Below, piece by piece: positions 1 to 13,522 of a stretch of DNA of 64,000 nt; position 1 is the first letter of the stretch, and each line of letters starts with the position of its first letter. The stretch covers positions 9,362,001 through 9,426,000 of the forward strand of contig NC_053197.1 in assembly GCF_905163445.1 (NCBI RefSeq), read 5' to 3'. The position numbers were made by a program, and so were the translations under genes. The notes beneath the pieces were generated by a model. That model ran no database searches. It saw nothing but the letters and a program-made list of their open reading frames with translations, and had not been told where the DNA came from. This DNA comes from Pararge aegeria (Eukaryota > Arthropoda > Insecta > Lepidoptera > Nymphalidae).

Positions 1-3000
1 CCGAAGCTATAAATTTCAAGGAGGTCAATAACACTTCTTTCATGAACGGAGAAACAAATATCGAGAAAAGTAGTTTAAATATATGTATTGAAGATGAAAA
101 ACCTAAAATTGTAGATATTAAAGAAAAGTGTGAACAGAAAGACATTAGTGTAAGTGTTAATGAGAGTAATAGCGCTGTTGATGCTATCAAACTAGCAAAA
201 TCAATCAAACCTGTAAAGACTAAGCCGTTACCAAATTCTTTGGAACCGATCTCTAAATCGCTGACTACCGGTAATGTTGATGAATCTCAAACGGCTATGC
301 CTAGCGAATGTAAAGTCAAAAATTCAGCAAACATCGGTGATAAATTTGAAGATATAGATAAATCATTGCCAAAACGAAGCAAAGTATACACGGACAAAAC
401 AAACGGGGAATTCAAGAGCAAGAATGTTGAAAATTTAGTTAAGTTGCTAACTTCGAAGAAATTGGCGTCAAAGGCTACAGAATTACTGGCTCCAGTTGAA
501 CAAAAAGACGAAGAAATTACAAAAGAAAAAGATGTTGCTACGCCGAAACGCTGCAAGTTAGTGGGAGAAAAGACAACCGGGGAATCTAAAAGTAAAAATG
601 TTGAAAAGGTTGTCAAGTTACTCGTCTCAAAAAAGACAGTTATAAAGACAGACGAAGCGTCGTTGGTTGTGGAAGACGCATGTTCGTCGCCTGTTCCTAA
701 TATGAAGAAAACTCGCCGAAGACGCAGCGGAGGTCGACGTGTGCGACGAGTGGCAGCTCCATTAATAGCTCCTGACTTGCAGCCACGAACGCAGCCCAAA
801 TGGAGCAATGGATGGAATTGGGACGGCGAGGACTACATATCTAAGGTGTACCAAAATGTGAGTTTTAACGCTTTAACATTGATATCAGTGCTTCTGTCTT
901 ACGTTGTTAAAGATCACTAGTACCCCCCACGAGTACCCCTTTGAAATAACTGATCAAATTAATATTTTTGCTGTTGAGTAAAAGTCAGAAACTGGGATAG
1001 ATACCACTAGTGCACTGTGGTGCACGTATATTATATATTTTGTCTACTTTCTGGCAATTCATAAATTAGCCAATGACAGGTTTTTGATAAGTGGTGATAG
1101 CCTAGTGGTAGGGCTTCACATACTGACAAAACACTGAAAGACTTCGCATTTAAAATTATGGATGGATTAATTTGCAATGAGTTCTTCAATTTCAGAACGA
1201 TTCGCGACTAGATCGCACGGCACGATGCTGGCCGCGTATGACGCACTTGAGTGGCGACCGAGTGTCCCGCGGAGACTGTGTCCTACTACGAGCGTCACTG
1301 AAACCGACTAACGAAGCTCAGCCCTACGTCGCTAGGATAGCTAGCCTATGGGAGGACCCTGAAAACGGTAATTATCATCCCTTATATTATCGTAATTATC
1401 GTGTAGCCTATTAATGTGGCACTACTTTAATTGACGGAAGTTTTTCATGAAATTCTGTATCGGGTATCTTGAAATGCAAGTGCCCTTTTGTACTTTAACT
1501 ATGAAAACACTTTTCGCGGAACTACGGCTCCCAGCCACCATACCACTTAAAGTTCAGAGTGGAAATATTACGCGCTAGGAGTCATACGTTTCTGCGTACA
1601 CAAGGGCGTATAGTAGTTTTTTTGCGTATTGGCAATGTATTTTAAAATTTACAATAGAGTCGCTAACTGCTACAAATGTTTCTTAAGTATCATATAACAA
1701 TTGGTGTGCTCTAAGACACGTTCGCGGCAACGAATTGACGCGTACACATCATGTACTATTATAAAACTTTCTATGCCTGTAAACGATGAAATTGTTTTCA
1801 AAATTTTACACAGTTTTTAAACAGTATGCTAGTAGCTAAAATGTATGACGCTAAAATGCATTGTAATTTTTTGTGTTTTGCCAAACAGTGAAAATTTTGA
1901 TTGATTTTAGAAATCACTGTACGACGTATTTAATTGGAAGACAGTTATAAAAATTAAGAAATTTTTTATATGCAATTCCTTTGTTTTAACGTATCATATT
2001 TATACTTACTACTAGTATAGCTATATGATCGCCAAATCGTACCTTCTCCTTATCGCTCACGGGATATCCATTCGTTCATTCGTTCATTGATTTATTAATT
2101 ATTAACTAATTTTAAGTAGGAATTCAGTACACGCAAAAAGATATACTCACACTACACACGGTCTATTTTAATGATGTCGACTGTTACTTTACAGGGGAAA
2201 TGATGGTGTCCCTGGTGTGGTACTACCGTCCTGAGCACACGGAGCGGGGCCGACAGGCTACCGACGCACCCGACGAGGTGTTCGCCTCGCGACACCGCGA
2301 CGCTAACTCCGTAGCCTGCATCGAGGATAAGTGCTACGTGCTCACTTTTAACGAGTACTGCCGGTGAGTCAACTATTACCCATAACCCTGTAGTCATAGT
2401 ACAAGATTTGCTAACTCGCAATCGAAGTGTCGTTTTCGAGAATAAAACTCTGTTTCGTCAAAGTAAAATAGACCTAATGTCACCAGATTTAGATGGCGAT
2501 TTAGATTTAGAGTCGCAAATCATGTAGTTCTGATTTTGGTTTTACAAACATTCTGTCCAAATTTCAGCCTAAAGAATCATAGGCGAATTTGACGTTTAAT
2601 TTAATGTAATTAAGATCCATTTCACTCCGATGTTCAATATTTCGATAATCGAAATCGACTGCGCGCAAACAAATCTTGTACTAAGGCTACTGATCTTTTT
2701 CTGCGTGACATCGTACCGGAACGAAATTAATCACTAGGCGTCACGTCTTTGCCGGCAGGGTGGTAAACAGCCAAAAAGCCTCCCACCCGACCAAACTAGA
2801 GACAAATCAGATTTTTTTAATTATTTATATAACCACAATTAATTAATATAAATACCCCATACAAGAGTACAAGACCACAGTGCTCACTACTGCGCCTGTA
2901 CAACTAATATTTTTTTTTACAATACAATAGGTACAAGAAGCGGCTAAAGGCTGCTGAAGAAGGCATCGTAATGGGACCATCGATAGTACCGCCGTTGCCT

Positions 3001-3132
3001 GCCAGCGAAGTCACCCCATTACTAGCGCCAAATGACACCAAGCTGCCACCAACGGTGTCCCCCGAACTGGTACTCTTCTGTCGGAAGATCTACGACTTCA
3101 GGTCGAAGAAAATTCACGTGCCCAACAAATGA
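1..3132 (+). CDS. wge: BAH-domain chromatin protein, winged eye/BAHD1 type (3' part)
   Basis: Exons read as <1-857, 1196-1367, 2195-2363 and 2931-3132 (TGA at 3130). The frame is open from base 3, so the first exon continues upstream and the ATG at 42 is probably internal. Residues from the first exon are low-complexity, Lys/Ser-rich, and end in a basic RRRRSGGRRVRR patch followed by NGWNWDGEDY. Exons 2-4 encode a BAH domain: GDRVSRGDCVLLRA, then PYVARIASLWEDP, VSLVWYYRPEHTERGR, and a C-terminal NEYCRYKKRLK and VLFCRKIYDFRSKKIHVPNK. Both the pattern and the C-terminal position of BAH match Drosophila Winged eye and vertebrate BAHD1, heterochromatin-associated silencing factors. All three introns have GT/AG ends and keep frame. 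The family assignment is firm; orthology to wge rather than a paralogue is inferred. A possible polyadenylation signal lies at 3803. Confidence 0.88.
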
Positions 3133-5325
3133 ACTAACTACCGGAACGTTTGGATGTCGATTTTACACGATAATGTCGGGCGCGATGGACCTCAAGATTT
3201 TTGTAACTATTTTTGTCTACTTAGGAGTCAACACCAAAGCTTCGAGATAAGTCTATCGTCGGCAGTACTTCCCGGAGGATAAGGATCCTTCGCAACTTGT
3301 CGGATATGATAAATGTATACTTTACATAGTAGTGTCTCGTCAAACCCTATATTAGTACAAAGCCCGATTCCCAGTAGTTGAGTGTGGCCATTTTCTTTTT
3401 TGGATAATCGCCGATCTGTCTTTCTGTTGCTTGTATGTATCGTATCGTAGTGATGTTTCTTGTAATTATATTGAGTTGCGGATTATGTGACGATTGATGG
3501 TGGTGATGAACTTTGAAAATGGATGCCTTTTTATAAAACATAAGTAGTTGTAAGTGAATCATGAATGCATAATTGTGAATAGCGATGTTTATTTTTGCTT
3601 CGGGATTGAAGAATTTATGTATTCTCAATTCTGTATGTAGAGGCATTGAGTTAGTGTGGTAGATGCTGACTTAACTCGTGTGTGACGTCTGACTGGATGA
3701 CTCGGTCTAACATTAAGTTTTGTTCGGCGAAACGGAAAAGGCATTTATACGATTTAAATTAATTTTAATTTACTGTTACATTGTTATCTTCGTAGAGTCT
3801 ATAATAAATTATTAATTTAATACAACAATGCAAGTGCGCCATGTTTTATTATGAAGCGAATCGATTTAGTAATTCGCTTACTTATTTTAGGTACAATCTT
3901 GTGACGAATTCTGTTAAAGAGTAATAGAAATATACAATACAAGTCATTCGAAGGGTACCAACCCTTTAGTACCTTCAAAATTATTATACAAATTGGACAA
4001 TTTTATGACTTAAAATCTTTAAGACCATGTTTATACGTAAAATATACTATTTCTTCTTGATTTGGAAAGCATAGGTAGTATTCTACATTTGCTTAGACTT
4101 TTTTGTAACATTTAATGATCTACCTTCATCACATTATCGTAAAAAATACTTCTTTTTTTTTAACTGAACTTTTCCATAAGTGCATTATTTTATTAATTCC
4201 AATTTGAAATACACATTTTATGTTCTCTGCATTTGAGGAATTGATTTTTACCAAATGTCTTTTACAACTGACCGACAGTTTAAAAAAAAAAGTGTTTTCC
4301 TTTAATATTTTGTCTTTAAAGACTGATTTGCAAGAGCAGAGCACACATTTTTTTACAAAAAAGGAAGTATAACTGTATTAGTATATAACTTTGAAAAATG
4401 CAACTTGCGAAGTGTTTTTTTTTATTTATACTTTGTATCAGCCAATATTTTACACTTAAAAATAACAAGTGGGATCATTGTAACATATTTTTAAATATAA
4501 TATTAGTGCATAGATGTAAACGAAAAAAAGTGTTGGACTAAAAGAGATATATTGTATGACTATTAATAGTGAAAATCTCTTTATCATTAGAATTTATGTC
4601 TCAACACAACGCGTGAGCCATCTGATATGGGGACGTGAGACGTACCAAATATTGGTAATCCAAATCATGAGACTTCATCAAACATTTATTAGTTTATTTT
4701 ACATCATGTGAACATAAATCTTAATACGTTTGCGTTAATTCTGTGTATTAGGCCCATATTTTTATGTAGAACAGAAATTTAGATTATATTTAGGAATATG
4801 TAAATTTCCTGTGTGGGAAATTTTAAAGGGCATTTAAACTTATGGGCTGATAGTTCGTCCGCTCAAATAATTCGCAGTATACACGCTACTCTGGTAAATA
4901 TGTGAAAAAGATAAAAAAGGTACAATATTTTATCATTTAGTACCTCATTAATTTAAACATTTTACATTGAATACCATCAAAATCAAAAACTAAGTAGTAA
5001 TCATTTTAATTAGGTATGCTATTCGCGACGCACCAATTTACACTGCTGGTGTACGGTACGTCGAGTCTTTGAAGGAGCCGACGCTCGCCTTTCGCCAAAG
5101 AGCCCAAACTATTTGAGCCAGCGAACTATAGATATGAAATCAAGAAAGACTTCTTCTTATCACTCATGTTTCTAAACGGTGTACCAAGAAAAAAATATAC
5201 TTAACCAGAGGCCCAGGGCTTTAGCCGCGTGTATGTCTGCATTCGTAGTACCTATCTAATGTTTAATGCGAAAGGATCTATATGGACAACGCAAATATGC
5301 GGCGTTGACACATACTTTAATGACA
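3133..5325. other. 3' flank of the BAH gene, no second gene seen
   Basis: AT-rich sequence with only short uninformative open frames. The first 670 bases probably include the 3' UTR of the BAH gene, with AATAAA at 3803-3808. I recognised no repeat family or RNA gene here. Confidence 0.5.
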
Positions 5326-5690
5326 AGACATGTGATTTCTATTATATACGCAATAACATTTGGGTGATTCCGAGGAATTTAAAGTGTGTTTTGTTTATAA
5401 TAGAATTCATATTTGTTAGTTACGTATGATATATGAACAATGCGATCAGCGGCTGCCATTAAGAAGCCGAACGAATGCCAGATGAGCGCCGCGTTCAGCA
5501 ACCTAACCTAATGTCAAATGTGCATTCTATTATTTACGCACAACATTAAAATTCCTTGCGCCGATTGCATAATCGTGCGGTGGAATTTAAAGTGTGTTGT
5601 ATTGTTAATAGAATTCATATTTTTTTATTACGTTTTCCATATGAACAAAGCGGCCAACTGGTGCCACAAAGAAGGTGCACGAAACTTTTC
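5326..5690. repeat. Diverged tandem duplication, period about 208 bp
   Basis: The segment beginning near 5335 (tctattatatacgcaataac) recurs near 5525 (tctattatttacgcacaaca). After it, aatttaaagtgtg appears at 5376 and again at 5584, each time followed by a related run ending in gaattcatattt, a tatgaacaa motif and a GC-rich stretch. The 208-base offset between anchor words suggests two head-to-tail copies of one unit, now diverged. No coding potential is convincing in either copy. Confidence 0.6.
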
Positions 5691-6492
5691 ACGTCATTTA
5701 AACGCAGCGTTAAGAACCATGCATTTTTCTGGAATAAGTAAAAGTATATGTCATCAACTCCTGCAAATGCTCATGTCGATTCTTTGCTCTGTTGTTGTAC
5801 GATCGAAAGACAGAAAATCAACAAACTTTCACATTGAAATTATTACTAGGGATTATGACATACACCTTCAAGGCCGATGTCATTAATGTTTTTTATGGTG
5901 CATCTTTCGAAATGGAATGAACGGACACAGTACGTCCGTGTGGACATAGTGCTACGTTCAAACGTGGATTCGTACAGCCCATTAGCCCGCGCTCACTTTG
6001 AATGCGTTTACGTACGAAAATCGATCGTGAGCTAATGTCCTTCTGAGATGAAAATCTTTACAAATACGGGCGTCAAGCTCCGATGTCCGTAGTCAATCCC
6101 GTCTTGTTGGGATATTGCATTTTGAACGAAATGGACGCCGAACTATCAATTAATTTTGTTCTGAAATTTATCCAGGGTGCGCCCGGGCACTCAAATCGTA
6201 CGAGTATTCTGCTGCCCTTCTCACGATAAGTGCAATAACTAGGATCAATTTCTCATAATAATTAACCGAAACTCCAAAAATGTACGGTATGTTGACTTTT
6301 TTAGGAAAGCAAAACATCAAATAATCGATAGACAAGTAAAATCTGTCTAAGAAGACAATGTATTCATAAATTCATTCTGTATGACGGACATGCATAAAAG
6401 TCTGTGGTGTCCGTTTGCGACCGAGAAGATGGTATCTCTCCTCGACTCCAAAAGTCGATACACCTGTTGGGCAGGTGGTTCCGCTTCTGCAC

Positions 6493-6738
6493 GGCTAGCA
6501 TGCGCAGGAGAATCTCCCCGGGGAAAGGATTCAATTTATGTTCTCCTACAGCTTTATCAACTCAGAGCACTGGCGCAAAAGTGGAAATAACATCTAAATA
6601 ATATACGTGTAATAAAAAACTGGGGTAAACATCTCCTATTCCATGTTCCTGTGCTTTGGCAGTTGGAGACGTTAATTATATCCCTTGTCAGGGGCTATAA
6701 TCGTGAGATATAGTTTTTGTCTCCTGCCTATGCTAGCC
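6493..6738 (-). mobile_element. MITE of the GGCTAGCATG family, copy 1
   Basis: The left end reads ggctagcatgcgcaggag and the right end ctcctgcctatgctagcc, which are inverted copies of each other. The interior is non-coding and is shared with 8419-8685, 51573-51824 and 59444-59715, including a ccccggggaaaggat block and a block related to agctttatcaactcagagc. Length about 250 bp with no open frame indicates a non-autonomous DNA element. No clear target-site duplication was found. Confidence 0.75.
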
Positions 6739-8418
6739 TTGTTGGAGGATCTAGGTGAACCCCAGAGCGCTGCGGTGCTCTTCACGGGCAAACCGAAAAG
6801 TCTCTCTTCACGATAAACACCGCAGAGGTCACCCCCTGATAGCGGGTTATCCCCTCAGGTGGTTATCGGCAAGTGTCCTTCAGAAAAAAAGGAAGCCCGA
6901 GTTATTGCACTTTTCGCAACGACAGCACTTTAAAGTGCGATATAAATTCGTTTCTTGTAAATTGTGGCAAACATGTCTATTTCTTACAATGTATCTCTTG
7001 AACTGTTTCTGTTATTTCTCTTTTGATTCTTTATATTATTACGTTGTATGTAATTGTACAAATATGTGTCTCTATTTTAAGTTGTAACTTCAAACTTACT
7101 ATCCCAGTGAGATTTTATTTAGATTTGTTTATATAATCAAGTGAAAAAACTATTATATATTTTTTTATTTCTTTCGCGTGTCTTACTCATTTCGATTTAT
7201 GATAAAGCTTAATTTGGATCTTGATGGTCTGTAATGATTTTTGACATTTCTTTTTTTGTTATCTCACTGGTGTCTATTCCAAAGCTTTAGTTTTTCAATG
7301 TTTCTAATCTTATTCTTTGCTTGATGCCAAAAAAATTAGCTGCAAAATGTTCTATTATTCAATAATAATGTAATACCATTCTCTTTTCTATTTAAGTTAT
7401 CCAAGTGTTCGTGGAGACTGCGCGGTTAAGACTTACTTTGATGCCTACGTACGACTAGATTATAAATAACATTTACCTACCAACTTTATTGTATATCTAA
7501 TTTATTTTAAGTAGGCATATAAAGGTACCTAAATCTACATTTTTTTAAACCACCAGACTCCTATATTAAACCGGATAAGTTTATAGCACACGAATATACA
7601 GCATTGGGACTCAGACCTACCGCGTCGCGTCGCCCGGCATTGCTGTTACTTGGTTTCAACTTAACTTTTTTCTTTTTGCTCGTCACCTGAGGATTTTAGC
7701 GTAATTTGACCTTTTAGAATGTGCAAAAAATTGTAAATATGCAGTGGCACGGAGTGGACATAACGGTATAAGAGAGATGCCTTTATGTCATACGACTGTC
7801 AGTTGCTGATAAGGCGCGCCAATATATATTTTATATAAAAAAAATGTTCACCTTTATTTTATTATAAATAGGTTTGAGTACCTACCTACCTACAATAGTA
7901 ATAGTAAGTACTTCCCGCACAAACTCCACGAACTTCGTTACTCATTACTAATTACTTAATTAGAATTAATGAGTAAATTCCATAATAATAGTAATATTAC
8001 TATAAGTAAGCCCTCCCTTGCTTGTAGATGGAATGTTTTAAGATGTTACCTGGACCGCAATCGCAAACTTCTTTTAGTCAATGATAATTTTTAGAATTAG
8101 GTTTTACTAATAAGAAAAAAAATACCTTGTTTTTATTATTTATTTGTTTCAATGGAAATTATATAGGTATATTTTTATTATTGTAACCTACATAGTTACG
8201 TTGGCTGTAATTTAATATTGATGTAAAAGTAATATATGTATTTTTATTTCAAATCCTCGTTTTATTTTCCCTACCTAAAGCTACCCAAAGATTTCAAGTG
8301 TCGAATTTGTCATCTAGGCAAACAATAAAATGTTCGTTTGGTATTTTAATGGAACTGAGTACCTACAGTTGCTAAAGGGAAACGCCTAACAGTACTTCGG
8401 CTTATTTCACAACTGAAG
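6739..8418. other. Gene-free AT-rich stretch
   Basis: Only short open frames without recognisable motifs. The frame at 6755-7087 runs from the end of the MITE into flank and has Cys/Phe/Tyr-rich low-complexity composition, so I do not treat it as a gene. Confidence 0.5.
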
Positions 8419-8685
8419 GGCTAGCAGGAGCAGAGCAGGGGCAGGAGACAAAAACTATATCCCCCGATTCCTCACAAGAGATATAATTAAAGTGTCAACC
8501 TGCTAAAGCACGGGAACATGGCAAAAATGGAGAATATCGGGATACCCCGTCTATTATTACACATTTATTATTTTAGATATCATTTACACTTATTTTCAAT
8601 TGCTCTGACAGTTAATAAAGCTGTGGGAGAACATACATTTTTATCCTTTCCCCGGGGAGATAATTATCTCCTGTCCATGCTAGCC
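8419..8685 (+). mobile_element. MITE of the GGCTAGCATG family, copy 2
   Basis: Starts ggctagcaggag and ends tctcctgtccatgctagcc. It shares with the copy at 51573 the order caggagacaaaaa, gatataatta, aaagcacgggaaca, ttaataaagctgtgggaga and atcctttcccc. It lies opposite in orientation to copy 1. Non-coding. Confidence 0.75.
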
Positions 8686-8869
8686 GTGAAGACCACATCT
8701 GTTGACTAGTGCTAAACTCACGAAGCTTGGTGAAAGTACCTACATACGTCATTCTGCAGAGTAGAATGAAGAGCAGAGCAGAAGCAGGCCACGCCGCCAT
8801 CATGTTTCACAAAACAGAGAAAATTGTAAATATCGTTAAACTAAAATTATAAATAAATATTGTACAAAT

Positions 8870-9022
8870 ATTGTTAGAAAAGAGCAATCTATTGAGTTTC
8901 TTGCCGGCTCTTCTTAGTGAAATCTGCTTTCCGAACCAGTGGTAGTCACTACAAACAGACTGACTTGACGTTTCAAAAGTGCTTATAAAGTAGGCCTACT
9001 TGAAATAAATTAATTTTGAATT
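8870..9022 (+). repeat. LINE 3'-tail repeat (TTGAAATAAAT family), copy 1
   Basis: Contains gagtttcttgccggc, gaaatctgctttccgaacc, ttgacgtttcaaaagtgctt and a terminal taggcctacttgaaataaa. The same ordered blocks occur at 40866, 49990 and, reversed, at 54889 and 58078. A constant end running into a variable AT-rich tail is what a LINE 3' UTR copied by target-primed reverse transcription looks like. The parent element is not in the window. Confidence 0.7.
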
Positions 9023-10850
9023 CTACTTTATCTTGTCTACTAGCTATTGTTTCTCTATTTAAAATTCTTCAATATTAGCCATATAACCCTATATTATTAA
9101 ATCATAATAGAATATAAAAAAATAAACGAACTTTCGGTATTTTTACGAATCGTTTCGCTAGTTTACTTTTTTTGTATTGAATAAAGCGTAAATTCAATCA
9201 AAGGTTTATGTAAAAAATATTGTGTACTTCAAGGAATCCATTTCTGTTGTTTAAATGATAATCCCCTAATCGAATATAATCAAAAAATAATAGTTAACAT
9301 CACTCGAAATTAAAATTATATTCATAGCGCAATATTTGATAATAGTTTCAAATAGGTAAATGAGTATTTATTTAAATAAAAAAAAAGTTGGGAGGAGGTG
9401 AGGTTACACGACATCGGTCAGTAAAAATGCGCTGTCGATGAAGGTGAGGGGTTTTAAGGGTGGAAAAAATTTCATTATTTTGAGTTAGGATGTACCGTTT
9501 CCAAGATGTCCTATATCCTACATTTTAATTTCTTCTCTCGATGTTTTTAACCCCAGATCCCGGCGACGAGGTGTTGTAAGTTTAACGTGTCTGTGTGTTC
9601 GTATGTGTGTGTGGCTGTGGCATGATACTTCCGGAACAGATGAAGCGATTTAGATTTTGTAAAAAATCTTTTTGTTTGAAACGTGAGGTAAATTACATTT
9701 CTTTTCAAAAGTCCCTCAACGGTATCAAGTGAAAGAGTACTAATAACTAGTGAAATACTACTATACACAATAACAATTTTCAAGCTGCACTCGGGATTAG
9801 CTCCCGATGAAAAAGACCTCCTTAACGACTGACGTAGTTTGTAGTCACGAAATTTTGTATACGCACAATTAACTATTTATTTTTGTTCCCCTATAAATTT
9901 CTACAAATAAAAATTTGCCATCTTTGATTTTGATAACATACTGTTTTAAAGTCTGTTAATAATCTCCTTTTGTAAGTCTACTAACAAGATTTTAAGATGT
10001 TTCCTTTTGACCATCGATGGTCAAAATCTTAAAAAATTCTGAACTTCACTAAGCTAAAGTAACCTTTAAGATAATAAAAAGAATATTACAATCCGATAAA
10101 TAGTTAAGGTGAAATGCGTTGACAAAGGTACACACCAGCAATGATATCCTACAGCTCTAAAATTTTGTATATTTTTTTGAAAGCTTGATATCATATGTGA
10201 TTATTTTGCCAATCCAATACCCATGCCCTGGCCCACAGTAATGGGTTGATATGATCATGATCTTGATGCATTTTGTGAATGGCTTAAACCTATAGCTCGA
10301 GTCAATAAGTGGTGCTAAAAATTTGGTACGAACTATACATTTTTTTAATTAAGAACTTTTATATCATTCTTAGGTTGAGGGTGGATAAATTAAAACTTAT
10401 TTTTTTGGATTTGAAAATGCACGTACGTACTAATATCTTATTCTGAGATACCCCCTTTATTTGGTTGCCCCATTATAAAATACCTATTCTGCTGTTTTGC
10501 CACGTTCGTAACGAAAATAAAAACATTTGCAGCCTTAATTTAGCAACAATTTCATTTTTGTGTAACCATTTAAAATTTCAGATCGATAGTAGGAGGTACA
10601 CCTCATATGTATAAGGTTGTGACAGACGGATAAAGGTTGATTCTATATATATTTGGTAACGGGATCTAAAACACAAGAAATAACTGTAATATACTTACAA
10701 ACATTTATTCAACATGACGACACAATAAGTTTACAGTCTCTTTACAATTTATAGTTTAAACATAATAATCCAGTATTTATTTATTTTTAACTATTATGCC
10801 AACTAGCAACACTAATACGAATACGTAGCCTTGTTGTATTTCCATTTTTT
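9023..10850. other. Gene-free stretch with weak repeat traces
   Basis: No coding region recognised. At 10225-10262 a short piece (cccacagtaatgggttgatatgatcatg) resembles the tail of the ATG-tailed SINE found elsewhere in this window. The rest is AT-rich and unassigned. Confidence 0.4.
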
Positions 10851-11144
10851 ATTCCATGGTAACAATTGACCGGACGAAGCAGATGGCCCACCTAACGGCA
10901 GAGCATAGAAGGTACACGTACTTCAACATGCCGCCCTGTGTCCATCAATTTAAGGCTTCGGTGTTAAGCCTCATGTGCCCGAAATTACACCGGCAACGCT
11001 ACTTAGCAGCGGAAATAAGCATGACTCTTTCACAAAAAGCTAATACTAAAACCATTACCCATGTGGTTTTGTGCATCCTTCCGTGATGTGTTAATTAAAC
11101 ATAAGGCACAATACAATTTATACATTACTAGAGTTTACATTGTC

Positions 11145-11425
11145 CGCCGTCGTCAACGAGTCGCGAAGCTGAAGTGGCAATGTGCGGGGAACATAGCTTC
11201 GAGAACCGATGGACGCTGGTGTCCCAAGGTTCAAGGGGAATGAAGACCCCGCACCGATAGATGCAGCGTTGGACGACCTCCAACGAGGTGGACAGACTAC
11301 ATCAAACTAGTCGCTGAGCACAAGCGGACCACGACCACGGAATCTGGAACTCTGTAGAAAAGACCTATGTCCAACACTATGCGTCAATCTGATCAAGTGA
11401 TGATGATGATGATGATGAGACTACA
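11145..11425 (+). mobile_element. RTE-type LINE, 3' remnant
   Basis: Translated pieces read QRVAKLKWQCAGNIASRTDG and further on a decayed RWTDYIKLV-like stretch. These correspond to the C-terminus of RTE-clade reverse transcriptases common in Lepidoptera. The end at about 11398-11418 is a run of tgatgatgatga, the usual RTE tail. Frameshifts and 5' truncation make it a dead fragment. The better-kept copy at 14590-15165 confirms the order. Confidence 0.85.
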
Positions 11426-13520
11426 GATATACCAGATGGATGAAGAACTTTAAACTGTTCATCAATGAACAAATCCGTTTGAACATAACTTCGTATACTT
11501 AGATCTTGTACACAGTGCAGGTAACTGGAAAACAAATGATATTGGACGCGCTATGTCATAAAGAGGTAACTGACAACTTTCTTATTTTAAGATAGTATAA
11601 ATCGCTTTCCTATTTATTGCGATGAATTTAAATTGGCCAATGTCGAGAACTGATACTATCTTCCTTTCCTAGTTAATACAGTTATTTGTCACGATATCAG
11701 TAATTGTAATATCAACATACTGTACTAGCCCACTTATTTAAAACCACGATACGACATAATTTAAGCCCGTACCAGTGTTCAAACATGCGCTTCAAAAAGT
11801 CGCACTAAATCTAATGATGACAGAAGATAGAATCACACTGCACCTATCATAGTAATAGGTAAATATGTATGCCAACACAACTTAAAACTTGTTTTATCAC
11901 TTTACATTCGCACAAGGTGAATTGGCAACGATTTATAAAACCGCTCTTTAACCGATTGCGTGCTCGTATACAATGAGTTAATTAAACTAAGAGCCTACGT
12001 TTATAAGTGCCCGGAGGCGGGCACGGGCATGGAGGACACAAACCCGTTGTAAAATGTCACAACTGTCTTTCCTACTCATTTTGTTGTAGGTAGGTAAGTT
12101 GATCGATGTCGGGAACAATAACCGTTTTTTTACTACTTGATACGGTCTCTATGTCGAGGTTTGTAACCAGACTGTGCGGTTTGGGTGCCAGAACAGAACT
12201 TCAAACTTCGAATACGCAGTTTCTAAGTCTGATAAGAGAACTGTAGATAAGTAAATAGTGAAATGGAATTTGCGTTTTAAAAGATACACTACTACACAAT
12301 CACGTAAGCAAAAGTAACCACTATCTATATATTTTAAATATCTATAAATGTTTGTTTGTTACAAAACATATTTAAACTATACCTACTATTTGTGATGTTT
12401 ATTATACACTAAAGGTAGAGTAATTTATTATCACCCAAAATTATCCATCCGTAATTTGGTAAAACAAATTGAAACTTTATCCATAGATTAGAAATATCTA
12501 TGAATTATTTATTTTGGGTGTGTAATATATTTTTTCCAATAAGTGCATCCAATGTAAATGAAGAAAATTTTACAATCAATACTAATGAGACTTCAAGTTT
12601 ATATTATAAAGTATATACTAAAAGTAACATACAAATTAATACTAAAGTAAAGCCAGCATGAATTTTGTCTATATCTTATCTTGTCTTTATATCTTGTATA
12701 TTATGTGTGTAATGCAAACAAACTTTGATGTTGCTTGTGTGAGCAAGAAAGGATGTTTAATGTATGTCCTTTTTTCTCTTGCATACAATACTGTCAAAGT
12801 GTGTTTATATTCTTTTTTTTTGTTTCCCTGACTTTGCTTTATGTATTATTATTCTATTTTTTTTAAATTACACTATTTAGTATATTCATGTCAAAACTTA
12901 TAGATGTCAGAATATACTGGAACATAGCAACTCTTATCTTGCTGCACAAACATTATATACTACTCTTGGCACAGCAAAAATTATTTAGAATGGAGAATGT
13001 TATGGTACAATAATTATTGCTTCATCATATAAGCCAGTTGTGTGCTGTAGTTTTGCACTAATGAATAAAAAAATAAGCAGCAATTATCAGGCTAAATTTA
13101 AGACATACATAATATTAAGTGAATATAAAGGCCACAAAACATAGTGTTGAGATTAATGCACTCAGGATACATACTCTTGATCATAAATCACTCAGCCTGT
13201 CCCACTGCTATGGATAGGCCTCCTTTTTATAGCAAAGGGATTGAGATATTTAATCCACCACAGTGCTCCAACACACATAATATTTTAACATAATTAAAAT
13301 TACATTATTCTCTAATCAAGTATTGTAAATCATAATAATCTTTCCCATAATACATTTCTGTGGGGTTATTGCTATATTTTAACATTTAATATTGTTCTAA
13401 AGAGCAAAAGCATGACACACACTAGATAACATATAATGTCAATATCCAAATTTGATAACATACTTTGTCTTGCTCACTGTAACCTTTATATACAGCTGTA
13501 TAAATTCTACCACACAAATG
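11426..13520. other. Gene-free stretch downstream of YKT6
   Basis: AT-rich. Around 13195-13275 a run beginning cctgtcccactgctatgg and including ataggcctcc resembles a degraded SINE piece. The part nearest 13522 should contain the YKT6 3' UTR. No other gene was recognised. Confidence 0.45.
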
Positions 13521-13522
13521 CC

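Noticed and set aside
287..808. 173-codon open frame on the minus strand
   Set aside because: It lies opposite the first exon of the BAH-domain gene; its Ser/Thr/Phe-rich composition mirrors the Lys-rich sense frame.
2152..2421. 89-codon minus-strand frame
   Set aside because: Shadow of the BAH exon at 2195-2363.
11398..11418. (GAT)n run as an independent microsatellite
   Set aside because: It is the 3' tail of the adjoining RTE fragment, as at 15145.
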